Counted from the first letter of the stretch, positions 1 through 8,744 are shown. The stretch: 64,000 nucleotides of DNA from DTU032 sp964346175 (GCA_964346175.1 CAYFTG010000004.1:33459-97458); one strand, 5' to 3'. Translations and numbers: made by a program. Notes: generated from the sequence alone by a model not told the origin.

Positions 1-611
1 AAGCGCGGTTTTTGATCTAGCTTGTCCATGACTTCATTCATGCAAGAATTGACTGAAACTCTCTCGCGCTGCAAGATTTGTTGCATCGCTGTTTTGCTTG
101 ATTGAAAACGGGCTGCGTTGCGCGCTAGGAGTATATCTACAGCTTCAGCAAAGCGATCAATATTCAAACTTTGCCTTTGGATTTTCCTCTTAATCCCAAG
201 GCGCTGCGGTAACTCCTCCGGCTTGTAATAGCTTTGTGTATAAGCGCTGTGTCGTTCCTTAAGCTGCAGCGCAATCACACGACAGCGTCTGTAACGCAAT
301 AATTGGAAAATCAATTCGCTGCTCGGATCGAACTCCGTTTCAGAATCAGGATCGAATTTTTGTGTTGGTAGGAGCAAGCTGGATTTAATCTGAATCAAAG
401 TTGCTGCCATCAAGAGAAAGGAGCTAACCAGCTCCATGTCGTATATAGGCAGTTTTTTTATTATTGTCAGATACTGATCTGTGATCGAGGCGATAGAAAC
501 TTTATCCAGAGCAACATTGCCACGCTCTAATAAATGATCAAGAAGCTCCAATGGACTCTCGTAAGAATCTACCAAAATATCCAGATCTTGATTATCAATC
601 TCCGCCACCAC
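1..611 (-). CDS. scpA: Segregation and condensation protein A (ScpA), 3' part cut by window edge
   Basis: ScpA is the kleisin subunit of the bacterial SMC-ScpAB condensin, which organises and segregates the chromosome. The reading frame runs open to base 1, so about 203 residues are present and the C-terminal winged-helix part is missing. Near the N-terminus the protein reads ESPLELLDHLLERG and then SIASITDQYL, which matches the kleisin N-terminal signature (family form: EGPLDLLLHLI, then ITDQY). The start is one of two consecutive GTG codons (611 or 608), about 9 bases after AGAGG. It lies 17 bases downstream of the M50 protease stop. ScpA next to an M50 protease is a common Firmicute arrangement, and scpB would be expected just outside the window. 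Confidence 0.9.
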   Translation of the reverse strand, partial: MVAEIDNQDLDILVDSYESPLELLDHLLERGNVALDKVSIASITDQYLTIIKKLPIYDMELVSSFLLMAATLIQIKSSLLLPTQKFDPDSETEFDPSSELIFQLLRYRRCRVIALQLKERHSAYTQSYYKPEELPQRLGIKRKIQRQSLNIDRFAEAVDILLARNAARFQSSKTAMQQILQRERVSVNSCMNEVMDKLDQKPR

Positions 612-628
612 TACAACACACCTCTTGC

Positions 629-1345
629 TTAAAAAATCATAGGCGGCAGTCCCAGCGCAACCTGGAGCTGCTGAAAAAGCCATGCGATAGGCGTCCTGAT
701 TATAAAATCAAAGGGTAACAAGATAAAATTCAACACGCGGAACAAGGCACCGCGGAAAAAGATTACGATCAAAATGAAAACTAGTCCGATGATTCTTTCT
801 TGCTGTAGAATTCGATAGTAGAGTTTGGGTGGCAAGAGTGCGCCAAAAATCTTATAGCCGTCTAACGGCGGAATCGGCAAAAGATTAAAGACAGCCAACC
901 ACATATTCGCAATATACAAGGTGTTAAACAACTGCAGAAGGACCAATATCACCGAGCTGGACACCCAGCCGAAACCAACCGCAGCGGTATAGACAACACA
1001 ATACAAAAACCAAGCGATCGCCCCTAAGATTATATTCGACAGTGGTCCCCATAAACTTGTATAAACAATTCCGTGACGGATGGATTTAGCCTCACTAAAA
1101 CGCGACGGATTGATCGGCACCGGTTTGGCCCAGCCTATACCCGCAAAGAGGAACATCAAGGACCCGATAGGATCAAGATGTCTCAGAGGGTTTAAGGTTA
1201 GCCTACCACTTAATGCAGCTGTGTCATCGCCCATGCGAAAAGCTGCGTAGGCATGCGAAGCTTCATGCACTGAGAGAGATAAAGTCAATACCAGCACAGT
1301 TATGAGAACATTTATAATATCAATATCGCCAAATAAATTTAACAG
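629..1345 (-). CDS. Site-2 protease family (M50) intramembrane metalloprotease
   Basis: This is a small rhomboid-independent intramembrane zinc protease of the M50/S2P family. The zinc site HEASH (HExxH) lies near the N-terminus. A second conserved block, NLLPIPPLDGYKIFG, carries the NxxPxxxxDG motif with the third metal ligand Asp. Several hydrophobic helices surround these sites. The usual length for this short family is about 200-230 residues. The first GTG (1297) has no ribosome site and leaves only ten residues before the zinc motif. Upstream, the frame stays open to a TAA and contains no ATG, GTG or TTG, but a CTG at 1345 sits 7 bases after AGGAAG. That CTG start would give 239 residues and restore the first membrane helix, so I prefer it. 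Substrate unknown. Co-directional with scpA. Confidence 0.88.
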   Translation of the reverse strand: MLNLFGDIDIINVLITVLVLTLSLSVHEASHAYAAFRMGDDTAALSGRLTLNPLRHLDPIGSLMFLFAGIGWAKPVPINPSRFSEAKSIRHGIVYTSLWGPLSNIILGAIAWFLYCVVYTAAVGFGWVSSSVILVLLQLFNTLYIANMWLAVFNLLPIPPLDGYKIFGALLPPKLYYRILQQERIIGLVFILIVIFFRGALFRVLNFILLPFDFIIRTPIAWLFQQLQVALGLPPMIF

Positions 1346-1385
1346 AGAATTACTTCCTTTCGCTTAAACGGGTAAATTATAGCAC

Positions 1386-1422
1386 AGCTCACCTGGAACT
1401 AATCCTTCTAGAACAGTGAGCT
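1386..1422 (-). other. Weak inverted repeat between the Gx-ApbE gene and the M50 protease
   Basis: A 7-bp inverted repeat (AGCTCAC at 1386-1392, GTGAGCT at 1416-1422) with a 23-base loop lies between the two genes. It has no clear T-run, so it may be a weak terminator or have no function. Confidence 0.25.
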
Positions 1423-1436
1423 AAGCAGTAAACATT

Positions 1437-3029
1437 CTAAGGTTCAATTAGATAAACACCGAGGCCTTCCGACTCAACTCTCATATCGTCAACAGTAATG
1501 AATAAAGCTTCGACATTTTCATAGCGTGAAACTTCAGCATCAATGGAGTCAACCTCAGTCAAAAAGAAAGCTGTGGATAATATATCACCCCAACTGCCGT
1601 CCGGACTGATTACACTTACAGATTTATATATCGTTCCCGGATACAGTGTCGCCGGATCAATAAGATGATGGTATTCTTTTCCTTCATGTGTGTAGCTGCG
1701 CTCATAGGAACCGGAAGTGGTCACAGTCATATCTTGAACAGATAAAACCTCAATGACTGCCTCTTCTTCCTCTTTATTCGGATTTCTGACACCGATCTTC
1801 CATTTTTCGTTACTATGCATGTTTATTCCGCTGGCATAAATATTGCCGCCCAAATCAAGCAAAAAATTCTCTGCTCCCGCTTCCTTAAGATCTGCCACTA
1901 TAAGATCCAATGCATGGCCCTTGGCGATCGCCCCAACATCCACAGATGCTGCGGGGTCTTGGATATAGGCTGTACCGGCAGTGTAATCGAGGACAAGGTC
2001 GCCTATATCACAATGCTTCGCTGCTTCCTGCAAATCCTCTTCTGAAGGAATCCAACTATCCTCAGGATTGGCCAGGGAGAACTGCCGCGCCTCATGCCAA
2101 AGACCGGTGACAGCGCCGAGCATGATATTCATCTTGCCGTTCGTCTGCTCTTCCGCTTCAATTCCTAGGGCAAGCAAATTTAAACATTCTTCATCTAATT
2201 CTACGGCTGCCACTCCGGCTTGTTCATTAAGGTCCTTGAGGTTGTTAAATGAATCGGAGTCGTCGAAGATGCTGAATTTCCTGTCGAGCTCTGACAGTCG
2301 TTGTTCCATTAAGTCTGACCATTCGTCGAACTTTTTCTGATCATCGGTATAGGCTATTAGTCTGCTAACAGTATCGAAATATTCGGTTATTAATGCCTCT
2401 TGTCTCTGAGGAGCAGTAGCTGTCGGGCTACAAGATAAAGACAAGAGACTTAGCGGAATTATTAGCAAAGCCAGTATGAAGCGTGCGGAGTGTTTTAGCC
2501 AGGACTCCAGCGGTCGTTGGATTGCTTTCAAGATCAAAGAAGAAATTGTTCCCGTGGCAAGGGCGAGCAACAAGAGCAAAGCAATGATAAAAGTCCACGA
2601 AACAGTCACAGAACTTATCAAGAGGAAGATCAAGAACTGCCCTAGGTTATGGAATAATGCTCCCGTCACCGAAAGTATCAACAAAGGAACTTTATTTTTA
2701 CTAATCTTCAGCAGCACAATCATCGCTAGTAGAGAAATAATGCTACCGCTGAAAGATGTGAGCCCTGCTAAGAGGCCTCGCGTCGATAGAGCAAAGAGGC
2801 TTTTGCCGACGGTAATAAATGCTGCACTACTATAAGAAAGATAAAGTAGGGCTGCCATAACCGCTACGTTTGCCAAGCCGTAACGCAGGGGTATAGGCGT
2901 CGGAGGTGGAGGCAAAACCGACTCGAAGATACTTAATGCCAAAGCCATTGCCAAAAAAAGCGCAGAAAGGACTAAGTCTCGCGTTTTCGTCCGCGATGTT
3001 CTTTTAGAATTTGGATTGGACTCAAGCAA
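1437..3029 (-). CDS. Fusion: Gx transporter family protein (N-terminal) plus ApbE FAD:protein FMN transferase (C-terminal)
   Basis: The protein has two parts in one uninterrupted frame. Residues 1 to about 175 form a polytopic membrane domain of the Gx transporter / heptaprenyl diphosphate synthase component I type. Its first helix is followed by a PPPPTPIPLRYGLANV block typical of that family. Then comes a second hydrophobic stretch ending in LLSLSC, a lipobox with Cys about residue 200. After it lies a full ApbE domain with DVGAIAKGHALDLI, LLDLGGNIYASG and a late HHLIDP motif. ApbE covalently attaches FMN to threonines of extracytoplasmic flavoproteins such as RnfG/NqrC. The TTG start at 3029 follows AAGGAG by 9 bases and overlaps the upstream stop by 8 bases. 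Neighbours in many Clostridia encode Gx, NusG-II and ApbE as separate genes, so the fusion is unusual. Confidence 0.87.
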   Translation of the reverse strand: MLESNPNSKRTSRTKTRDLVLSALFLAMALALSIFESVLPPPPTPIPLRYGLANVAVMAALLYLSYSSAAFITVGKSLFALSTRGLLAGLTSFSGSIISLLAMIVLLKISKNKVPLLILSVTGALFHNLGQFLIFLLISSVTVSWTFIIALLLLLALATGTISSLILKAIQRPLESWLKHSARFILALLIIPLSLLSLSCSPTATAPQRQEALITEYFDTVSRLIAYTDDQKKFDEWSDLMEQRLSELDRKFSIFDDSDSFNNLKDLNEQAGVAAVELDEECLNLLALGIEAEEQTNGKMNIMLGAVTGLWHEARQFSLANPEDSWIPSEEDLQEAAKHCDIGDLVLDYTAGTAYIQDPAASVDVGAIAKGHALDLIVADLKEAGAENFLLDLGGNIYASGINMHSNEKWKIGVRNPNKEEEEAVIEVLSVQDMTVTTSGSYERSYTHEGKEYHHLIDPATLYPGTIYKSVSVISPDGSWGDILSTAFFLTEVDSIDAEVSRYENVEALFITVDDMRVESEGLGVYLIEP

Positions 3030-3444
3030 GTGTATCCACTCCTTCCGTGTCAATTGCGCCCTCTAAAACAATTACAAAGCCGTTGGGCAGACAGGCGGCA
3101 AATTGTCCCGCAACTCTCAGCCTCCCTGCATGAACACAGACTTGGTCCGGGCAATCCGAGCGAACAAAAGCAATTGACTGATCCGGCCATTGTTGAATCT
3201 CTACAGCAGGGTTTTCTTCATAGGAGAGGATGCGGGCGACACCTTCTTCTAAAACAAATTGATCAATGACCTCACCGTCATGATAGATAAAAACCTGAAT
3301 ACTATCTGCCGGATTAAGCCAATTGGGGATTAAAAGTAAGGCTAGCGCTATTATGGTCAATGATCCCAAAATGATAAAATCACGCGGTCTGGCCCAGCGG
3401 CGTGTCTCGCGTGATTTTTCATTGTTTTTATTGTTATTCATCAC
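3022..3444 (-). CDS. NusG domain II-containing membrane-anchored protein
   Basis: A 140-residue protein with one N-terminal membrane helix (about residues 25-42, FIILGSLTIIALALLLIP) and an external NusG domain II. The family hallmark is visible as SDCPDQVCVHAGRL followed by GQFAACLPNGFVIVLEG, giving the C-P-x2-x-C and later CLPN cysteines. The domain has no known biochemical role. In Clostridia it is usually found with Gx transporters, ApbE and Rnf components, which suggests a part in extracytoplasmic flavinylation or electron transfer. It is translationally coupled on both sides: the start overlaps the end of the L,D-transpeptidase frame, and its stop lies inside the next gene. Confidence 0.86.
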   Translation of the reverse strand: MMNNNKNNEKSRETRRWARPRDFIILGSLTIIALALLLIPNWLNPADSIQVFIYHDGEVIDQFVLEEGVARILSYEENPAVEIQQWPDQSIAFVRSDCPDQVCVHAGRLRVAGQFAACLPNGFVIVLEGAIDTEGVDTLA

Positions 3445-4634
3445 TTATTAATATTAATCGTCGTACTATGGCTAATCCGGGTTCGTCCCTGCATTTTCGG
3501 AAGACCCACCANNNNNNNNNNNNNNNNNNNNNNNNNNNNNNNNNNNNNNNNNNNNNNNNNNNNNNNNNNNNNNNNNNNNNNNNNNNNNNNNNNNNNNNNN
3601 NNNNNNNNNNNAGGCGTTGCCTTTGGCGTCGTTGTTTCCTCAGGCGTCGTAGTCGTCGTCGTAGTCGTTTCTGTAGTCGTCGTCGGAGGATTCAAACCTT
3701 TATAAGGATTGTCTTGATGCCAATCGGTAGGATCCCAGCCCAGCTTATTACTAATTTTATATGGCGAGCCTGATCTCACACTGGTAAAACCTTGAGGTGT
3801 CGGAATGTTATAACCACTGCTGCTTGATAATACGTAGAGATTTAATCCGGGTCTGTTATAGCTCTGGAGTTTAGCTGCATCACGCACACTTAAGCGAATA
3901 CAGCCGCTAGTCGATGCATAATTACCCAATGCTTTCATATCATTAACCCAGCATTCGTCATACTGAGGTCCTCTCGAGGGATTCTCATAATTATATTCAT
4001 ACGGTACTGAATGGAAGAAATAATCGCCATAAATATGAGTTGGATAACGCACGTAGCATTTACCCACTAGAGTAAAGGTCAACCAGGACGGCTTCCAATA
4101 GCTGCCAAATTTTCTGGGACTACCTTCAGGATAAAGCGGAGTTCTTCCGCCCCAACCTGTTGAGCAGTAGAAAGAATCAATCGGAATTTCTTGACCGGCT
4201 TCATCCAAGGCATAGATAACAGTTATCTGTTTGTCCAAAAATACGCGGAAAGATACTGCTTGCGTTCCAACCTTGCCTACCGGTCGAACGACCTTATTAG
4301 GTGGGATAGTAGAGGTACTACTTGTAGTGACTTCCTCTGTTTCCGGAAGAGTCGACCCTTGAGTGTTGGTGGTAAACTTACTTACTCCGTCAGGAGGAAT
4401 GGGACCGCCCATACTAGAAGAATTATCTGTAATAGGATCGGGCTCACCGACTATAGTCGTGCCGCTTGTCGTAGTAGTTCTGGTGTCCACATCCCCAGTA
4501 CTAGGATCAGAGGGCGTAAAGTCCTGCTCGTGCGGAACACAAGCCAGTAGAAAAGATGCAAGCAGGATCATTATTGCAATTGCAGAAAGCACTCGAAATA
4601 TTCTCTTAGAGCCTTGATTAATATATCTATCCAA
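3441..4634 (-). CDS. L,D-transpeptidase (YkuD) lipoprotein, interrupted by an assembly gap
   Basis: This is a secreted peptidoglycan cross-linking enzyme of the YkuD family. The N-terminus is a lipoprotein signal (LLASFLLAC, Cys32), followed by a Ser/Thr/Pro-rich linker. The catalytic domain spans about residues 120-265, with the conserved His in FHSVPY and the nucleophile in STSGCIRL (Cys245). A Thr-rich tract follows (TTTTETTTTTTTT), and then the frame enters a 100-base N run. The last 22 residues lie after the gap and happen to keep frame, but the true gap length is unknown, so the C-terminus is not reliable. Start TTG at 4634 is 6 bases after AGGAG. It heads an apparent operon with the NusG-II and Gx-ApbE genes. 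Confidence 0.85.
   Translation of the reverse strand: MDRYINQGSKRIFRVLSAIAIMILLASFLLACVPHEQDFTPSDPSTGDVDTRTTTTSGTTIVGEPDPITDNSSSMGGPIPPDGVSKFTTNTQGSTLPETEEVTTSSTSTIPPNKVVRPVGKVGTQAVSFRVFLDKQITVIYALDEAGQEIPIDSFYCSTGWGGRTPLYPEGSPRKFGSYWKPSWLTFTLVGKCYVRYPTHIYGDYFFHSVPYEYNYENPSRGPQYDECWVNDMKALGNYASTSGCIRLSVRDAAKLQSYNRPGLNLYVLSSSSGYNIPTPQGFTSVRSGSPYKISNKLGWDPTDWHQDNPYKGLNPPTTTTETTTTTTTTPEETTTPKATPXXXXXXXXXXXXXXXXXXXXXXXXXXXXXXXXXXVGLPKMQGRTRISHSTTININK
3512..3611. other. Assembly gap (100 N) inside the L,D-transpeptidase gene
   Basis: Exactly 100 undetermined bases, the usual placeholder for a gap of unknown size. It sits just after a tract of repeated Thr codons (complement of gtcgtcgtagtcgt), the kind of low-complexity sequence that breaks short-read assembly. 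The two flanks show no overlap with each other. Confidence 0.97.
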
Positions 4635-4880
4635 AGTAAACTCCTAACAAAATTTTTACACCCTGTTATGATACCACAGCTGTCAAATAAACATTTCCAC
4701 TACATTAACAAAGTCAATAGATATGAACCGTAGTACATGATACATAAATAACCTCCTCAATTCTACCAATGCAATCCCCATTTTACTATCTATTTATTCA
4801 AAATGCTGTGGTATATTTAATGTAATTTGTGGCTCAAGCCAATTTTGTGAACACAAAAAGATGAAACGAGGTCAATCCAA

Positions 4881-6158
4881 TTGACGGTGGAAGCAAAAAG
4901 TACAAAAAAAGTTCGACTTACGTCTTATCGCAGCAGTTTCCGCTATCTTTTCGTTTTTTCTATTTTGAAGATTTTTCTTTATCCCTTAATGTGGCTCCTC
5001 TTTAATTTTAGATCCTATCCCTATAAAGAAGACTCGGAAGATAGTAACTATATAATTCTTTCCAATCATACCGGTGCACTGGATCCTCTTATGCTTTCTC
5101 TGAGCTTTAAGAGACCGATCTTTTTCGTAGCTTCTGATCATTTATTCCGCCTTGGCTTTATTAGCAAAATAATTGATTTTCTCGTAGCTCCTATTCCTAT
5201 TGTAAAATCCAAACTTGATTTGCAGGCTCTGCGTATCATCCGAAGTGAACTGGAGATCGGCAATACAGTTGCTTTATTTCCCAGTGGTAGCCGTTCCATC
5301 AGCGGTCCGGAGGAGCCTATCCCGAGCGCAACTAGCAAGTTGTTAAAACTATTGAATAAGCCTGTCTTGCTTTACCGTCTTGAAGGAGGCTATCTAACTT
5401 CGCCTCGCTGGGCCCGTTCTCATAGACGCGGCAAGATGAGCGGTCGAGTTGTGCATAAGCTGACAGTAGAAGACATCAAAAACCACAGTTATCAAGAACT
5501 GAATGAAATTGTCTACGAATACTTAAACGCAGATCCTTATGCTGCAGAGGAACCAAACACTACAATCTTCCGGGGGCGCAATTTAGCTCAATATTTGGAA
5601 CGCATTGTCTGGCACTGCCCTTCATGTCTCCGCCTAGGCACTGTTAAGTCGGAGAAGGATATTGTTTTTTGCGACTGCGGTTTCCGCCTGCGCTATGATC
5701 CCACGGGTTACTTCCAACCGGCGGGAAACACATCAGATGAGCAGGATTTTGCGCTTCGCTTTCCGCATGTAGATAGTCTTTATCAGTGGCAATTGGCTGA
5801 GTTGAAGAAAAATTTCAGCTTGAAAAACTTGACTGCGATGAATTCGCATCAACCGATCTTCTCAGATGATGAAGAAATCCTAATTCTAACTTCTAGAGCC
5901 GAGAAAAACGAGCGAGTTCTTCATGGCTCAATAGCTTTATACCCTGATCGGTTGGAGTTTTCTAACCAAAATAAAGAAGTTGAGTATCTTTTTCCTTTGG
6001 ATAAAATTCACGAAGTTCATTGCATCGGCCCACAGCGTTTGCAATTTACTGACGTGCGAGACAAATTGGTCTACGAAAGCATTAATGAAAATCCACGTTC
6101 AGCTTTCAAATATATTGAAACTATTAAGCAAATAAAATCTCAAATTACTCGAAATTAA
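4881..6158 (+). CDS. PlsC-like lysophospholipid acyltransferase with C-terminal zinc-ribbon-like extension
   Basis: Residues about 55-190 carry the glycerolipid acyltransferase fold: the HxxxxD catalytic motif is SNHTGALDPL, and the acyl-acceptor motif is FPSGSRSISG (family FPEGTRS). A hydrophobic N-terminal segment (about residues 23-43) would anchor it to the membrane. The remaining 200 residues are an extension with a CPSC...CDCG zinc-ribbon-like cluster (about residues 250-275) and no obvious enzymatic motif. At 425 residues it is far longer than ordinary PlsC (about 240). It probably acylates a lysophospholipid, but the acceptor is unknown. The TTG start at 4881 is 8 bases after GAGGT. 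It stands alone, divergent from the L,D-transpeptidase operon. Confidence 0.8.
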   Translation: MTVEAKSTKKVRLTSYRSSFRYLFVFSILKIFLYPLMWLLFNFRSYPYKEDSEDSNYIILSNHTGALDPLMLSLSFKRPIFFVASDHLFRLGFISKIIDFLVAPIPIVKSKLDLQALRIIRSELEIGNTVALFPSGSRSISGPEEPIPSATSKLLKLLNKPVLLYRLEGGYLTSPRWARSHRRGKMSGRVVHKLTVEDIKNHSYQELNEIVYEYLNADPYAAEEPNTTIFRGRNLAQYLERIVWHCPSCLRLGTVKSEKDIVFCDCGFRLRYDPTGYFQPAGNTSDEQDFALRFPHVDSLYQWQLAELKKNFSLKNLTAMNSHQPIFSDDEEILILTSRAEKNERVLHGSIALYPDRLEFSNQNKEVEYLFPLDKIHEVHCIGPQRLQFTDVRDKLVYESINENPRSAFKYIETIKQIKSQITRN

Positions 6159-6265
6159 TGTACATATATTTTACGTATCAATGATATGATTGAATTAATT
6201 AAATATTTTTAATGAATAGCTAAATTTAGAATCCTTAGATACTGAGGAGACGTAGAGGAGATATT

Positions 6266-7696
6266 ATGGATTTTTCATCAGCTAATACTGAATTGTGGGA
6301 TTTTATCATCACAAGCGGTGTCTTGGCCGCACTTTTGCTCTTTTCCAACCTGTTGCGGAGGAAAATTAGATTCTTTCGCAATGCCCTAGCCCCGACCTCA
6401 GTTATAGCCGGCTTTATCGGACTAATACTCAATGAAACCGGTCTCTTAACTTTAGATGTTGATTTGTTGCATATGCTTACCTACCATGGTCTAGCAATCG
6501 GCTTTATAGCACTCAGTCTGAGGATCCCCCGGATGCAGGATGTAAAAAAAGAAAAGGGAGACGGCATCTACAACAGTGTTAACTCTGGCATGCTGATTGT
6601 CTCAAATTACTTGATGCAAGGTGCTCTTGGTTTATTAATTACAATCATTGCTTCACTGACCTTTGCCCCGAATTTCTTCAAAGCAGCAGGAATTTTGCTG
6701 CCGATGGGTTATGGACAAGGGCCGGGACAAGGCAACAACATCGGCGCCATTTATGAATCTTACGGTTTTGTCGGCGGGCAAAGTTTCGGTCTGGCCATTG
6801 CCAGCTTGGGCTTTGTCTGGGCGAGTATAGGCGGGATTGCTTACCTTTATTATCTCAAAAAGAAAAACAAACTTCCTAAAACTGCTGTACAGCACACAGG
6901 CGAGAAGGCGGAGGTAGTCTTTCAGGAAGATGACGAAGTTCCATTGTCCGAGCCTGTCGATCGCTTGACCTTGCAAGTCGCCTTAATCACTTTGGTCTAT
7001 CTTTTAACTTACGGTCTAATCTATGGGCTCTTATGGCTCCTCGGTCTCTCCCCTGCTCTCGCAGGCTTAGTCGAGATCTTGAGTCCACTACTTTGGGGTT
7101 TCAACTTTCTTATTGGTTCTATACTTGCTTTACTGATGCGCGGCAGCCTGCAGAAATTCCGCAAAAAAGGTTGGATGTCTTACCAGTACCCCAACACCTA
7201 TTTGCTAAATCGTATTTCCGGTTTTGCCTTCGACGTAATGATCGTCGGTGCTATTGCCACTATCTCGATTGCAGATTTGAAAGATAACTGGTTGGTCTTT
7301 GCAATCATGACTACTTTGGGCGGTTTTGCGACTCTCTATTACAACATCAAGATGACTAAAGTCGTCTACCCTGACTATCCGGTAGCCGGCATGATGGGCA
7401 TGTACGGCATGGTGACCGGAACTGCCAGCACGGGCATAATGCTCTTGCGCGAAGTTGACCCTCTATTCCACACTCCCATGTCGATGAATCTGATCACTGG
7501 GAGCAGTACCGCAATTATATTTGGGGCACCGATACTCATTTTTGTCGGCTTAGCAGCTCAATCTGAACTACTCCTATATGTAACTTTTGGAGCTATTCTT
7601 TTCTATTGGGCGGTTTTGCACTTTGGCCTTAAGTACCGCGCCAAAAAGCATGCACAAAAGAAAGATTCTGCAAACAATTCTAAGGTACATGATTAG
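6266..7696 (+). CDS. gltS: Sodium:glutamate symporter (GltS family)
   Basis: A polytopic inner-membrane carrier of the ESS/GltS family that imports glutamate with sodium ions. It has about ten to twelve hydrophobic segments in two inverted halves. A family-like glycine-rich re-entrant loop, MGYGQGPGQGNN, lies about residues 146-160. A matching second-half loop, MGMYGMVTGTASTGIMLL, lies about residues 377-395. At 476 residues it is longer than E. coli GltS (about 400), mainly through a charged cytoplasmic loop at about residues 195-230. The start ATG at 6266 follows GAGGAG. It is monocistronic or followed by the E2-like gene 67 bases downstream. Confidence 0.88.
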   Translation: MDFSSANTELWDFIITSGVLAALLLFSNLLRRKIRFFRNALAPTSVIAGFIGLILNETGLLTLDVDLLHMLTYHGLAIGFIALSLRIPRMQDVKKEKGDGIYNSVNSGMLIVSNYLMQGALGLLITIIASLTFAPNFFKAAGILLPMGYGQGPGQGNNIGAIYESYGFVGGQSFGLAIASLGFVWASIGGIAYLYYLKKKNKLPKTAVQHTGEKAEVVFQEDDEVPLSEPVDRLTLQVALITLVYLLTYGLIYGLLWLLGLSPALAGLVEILSPLLWGFNFLIGSILALLMRGSLQKFRKKGWMSYQYPNTYLLNRISGFAFDVMIVGAIATISIADLKDNWLVFAIMTTLGGFATLYYNIKMTKVVYPDYPVAGMMGMYGMVTGTASTGIMLLREVDPLFHTPMSMNLITGSSTAIIFGAPILIFVGLAAQSELLLYVTFGAILFYWAVLHFGLKYRAKKHAQKKDSANNSKVHD

Positions 7697-7763
7697 AACC
7701 GGTAGACGTGTATAATAGGTGATGCTAATTTGCTGTTGAGACAGCAGGCAAATGGGGAGATAT

Positions 7764-8744
7764 ATGATTTTTAATAAGCGCAAAGACGGAAAGCTGGTCA
7801 AGGGCGGCGATCCGATGATGCACATAATGCCTTACGTTATGCGGGGCCGTAACGAGTCAGCCGTTTATTACGGCAAGTCCTTCTGTGTGGAAAATGTTCA
7901 AGAATATATTCGCGAAAAACGCCGCCAAGGAAAGCGGATTACGCTTTTCAACGTCATCGTCTCAGCTTTACTACATACTCTTTATCGCAGACCGCACCTA
8001 AATCGTTTTATCGCCGGTCGCAAGCTGTATCGCCGCAATAGCATGGATGTCCTCTATGTAGTTAAGACTTTGATGACCGATGAGGGTGTTGAATCCATCG
8101 CTAAAATCAGCAGTGATGGACACGCCACTATCGAAGACGTAACAGACATGATGAGCGAACACATCAGCTACATCAAAGACGGCCAACAAAAGGGCGATGA
8201 CCGCCTCATTCAGTTCGCTACCAAGTTACCCAGATTCGTCGTACGTTTTGCTTTATGGGTTTTGCGCCTTCTCGACTTTCATGGTCTTATGCCGAAAGCA
8301 ATCATGGACAATATTCCACTTTATTCATCTGTCTTTGTTTCCCACATGGGGAGTCTCGGCGCCGAAGCCCCCTTCCATCATTTATACGAGTTTGGCACCA
8401 CGTCCATTTTTTGCACCATTGGAAAAATTTATAAAAAGCCTTACCAAGATGTCGCCACCGGAGAACTGGTCTGGAAAAAAACGATAGATATTAGTTTCAG
8501 TATCGACGAACGCATTTGCGATGGTTTCTATCTGATAAAAAGTCTACGCCTCTTCGAGCAGTACATTGAAAATCCGTCTTTATTGGAAAAGACACCCATA
8601 GAGATGGATCTTGAACACAAGCAAAAACTACGCCAAAACAGAGACTTTGATCCGGAATCTGCGTCTTTCCTCAGCGACTACTGGGATAACATGATGGATG
8701 AAGCTGACCGCGATGAACTTGACAGTGCTGACACTGAAAGCTAG
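7764..8744 (+). CDS. Stand-alone 2-oxoacid dehydrogenase E2-type acyltransferase-fold protein lacking the catalytic His
   Basis: The protein resembles the catalytic domain of E2 acyltransferases (chloramphenicol acetyltransferase fold). The strongest match is the C-terminal block SFSIDERICDGFYLIKSL followed by a helix ending in IENPSLL, which corresponds to the HxxxDG active-site region and its following helix. In true E2 enzymes the motif is HRxxDG; here the His position is Glu249, with Asp253 kept. There is no lipoyl or E1/E3-binding domain. Start: an ATG at 7752 is possible, but GGGGAG lies inside those first codons and is correctly spaced for ATG 7764, giving 326 residues. The stop overlaps the convergent buk stop. 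No dehydrogenase genes are nearby. It may be a different acyltransferase or a non-catalytic protein. Confidence 0.7.
   Translation: MIFNKRKDGKLVKGGDPMMHIMPYVMRGRNESAVYYGKSFCVENVQEYIREKRRQGKRITLFNVIVSALLHTLYRRPHLNRFIAGRKLYRRNSMDVLYVVKTLMTDEGVESIAKISSDGHATIEDVTDMMSEHISYIKDGQQKGDDRLIQFATKLPRFVVRFALWVLRLLDFHGLMPKAIMDNIPLYSSVFVSHMGSLGAEAPFHHLYEFGTTSIFCTIGKIYKKPYQDVATGELVWKKTIDISFSIDERICDGFYLIKSLRLFEQYIENPSLLEKTPIEMDLEHKQKLRQNRDFDPESASFLSDYWDNMMDEADRDELDSADTES

Noticed and set aside
3402..3773. Plus-strand frame rich in Arg across the N run
   Set aside because: It is the complement of the Thr-rich tract of the L,D-transpeptidase and crosses the gap; no ribosome site or homology.
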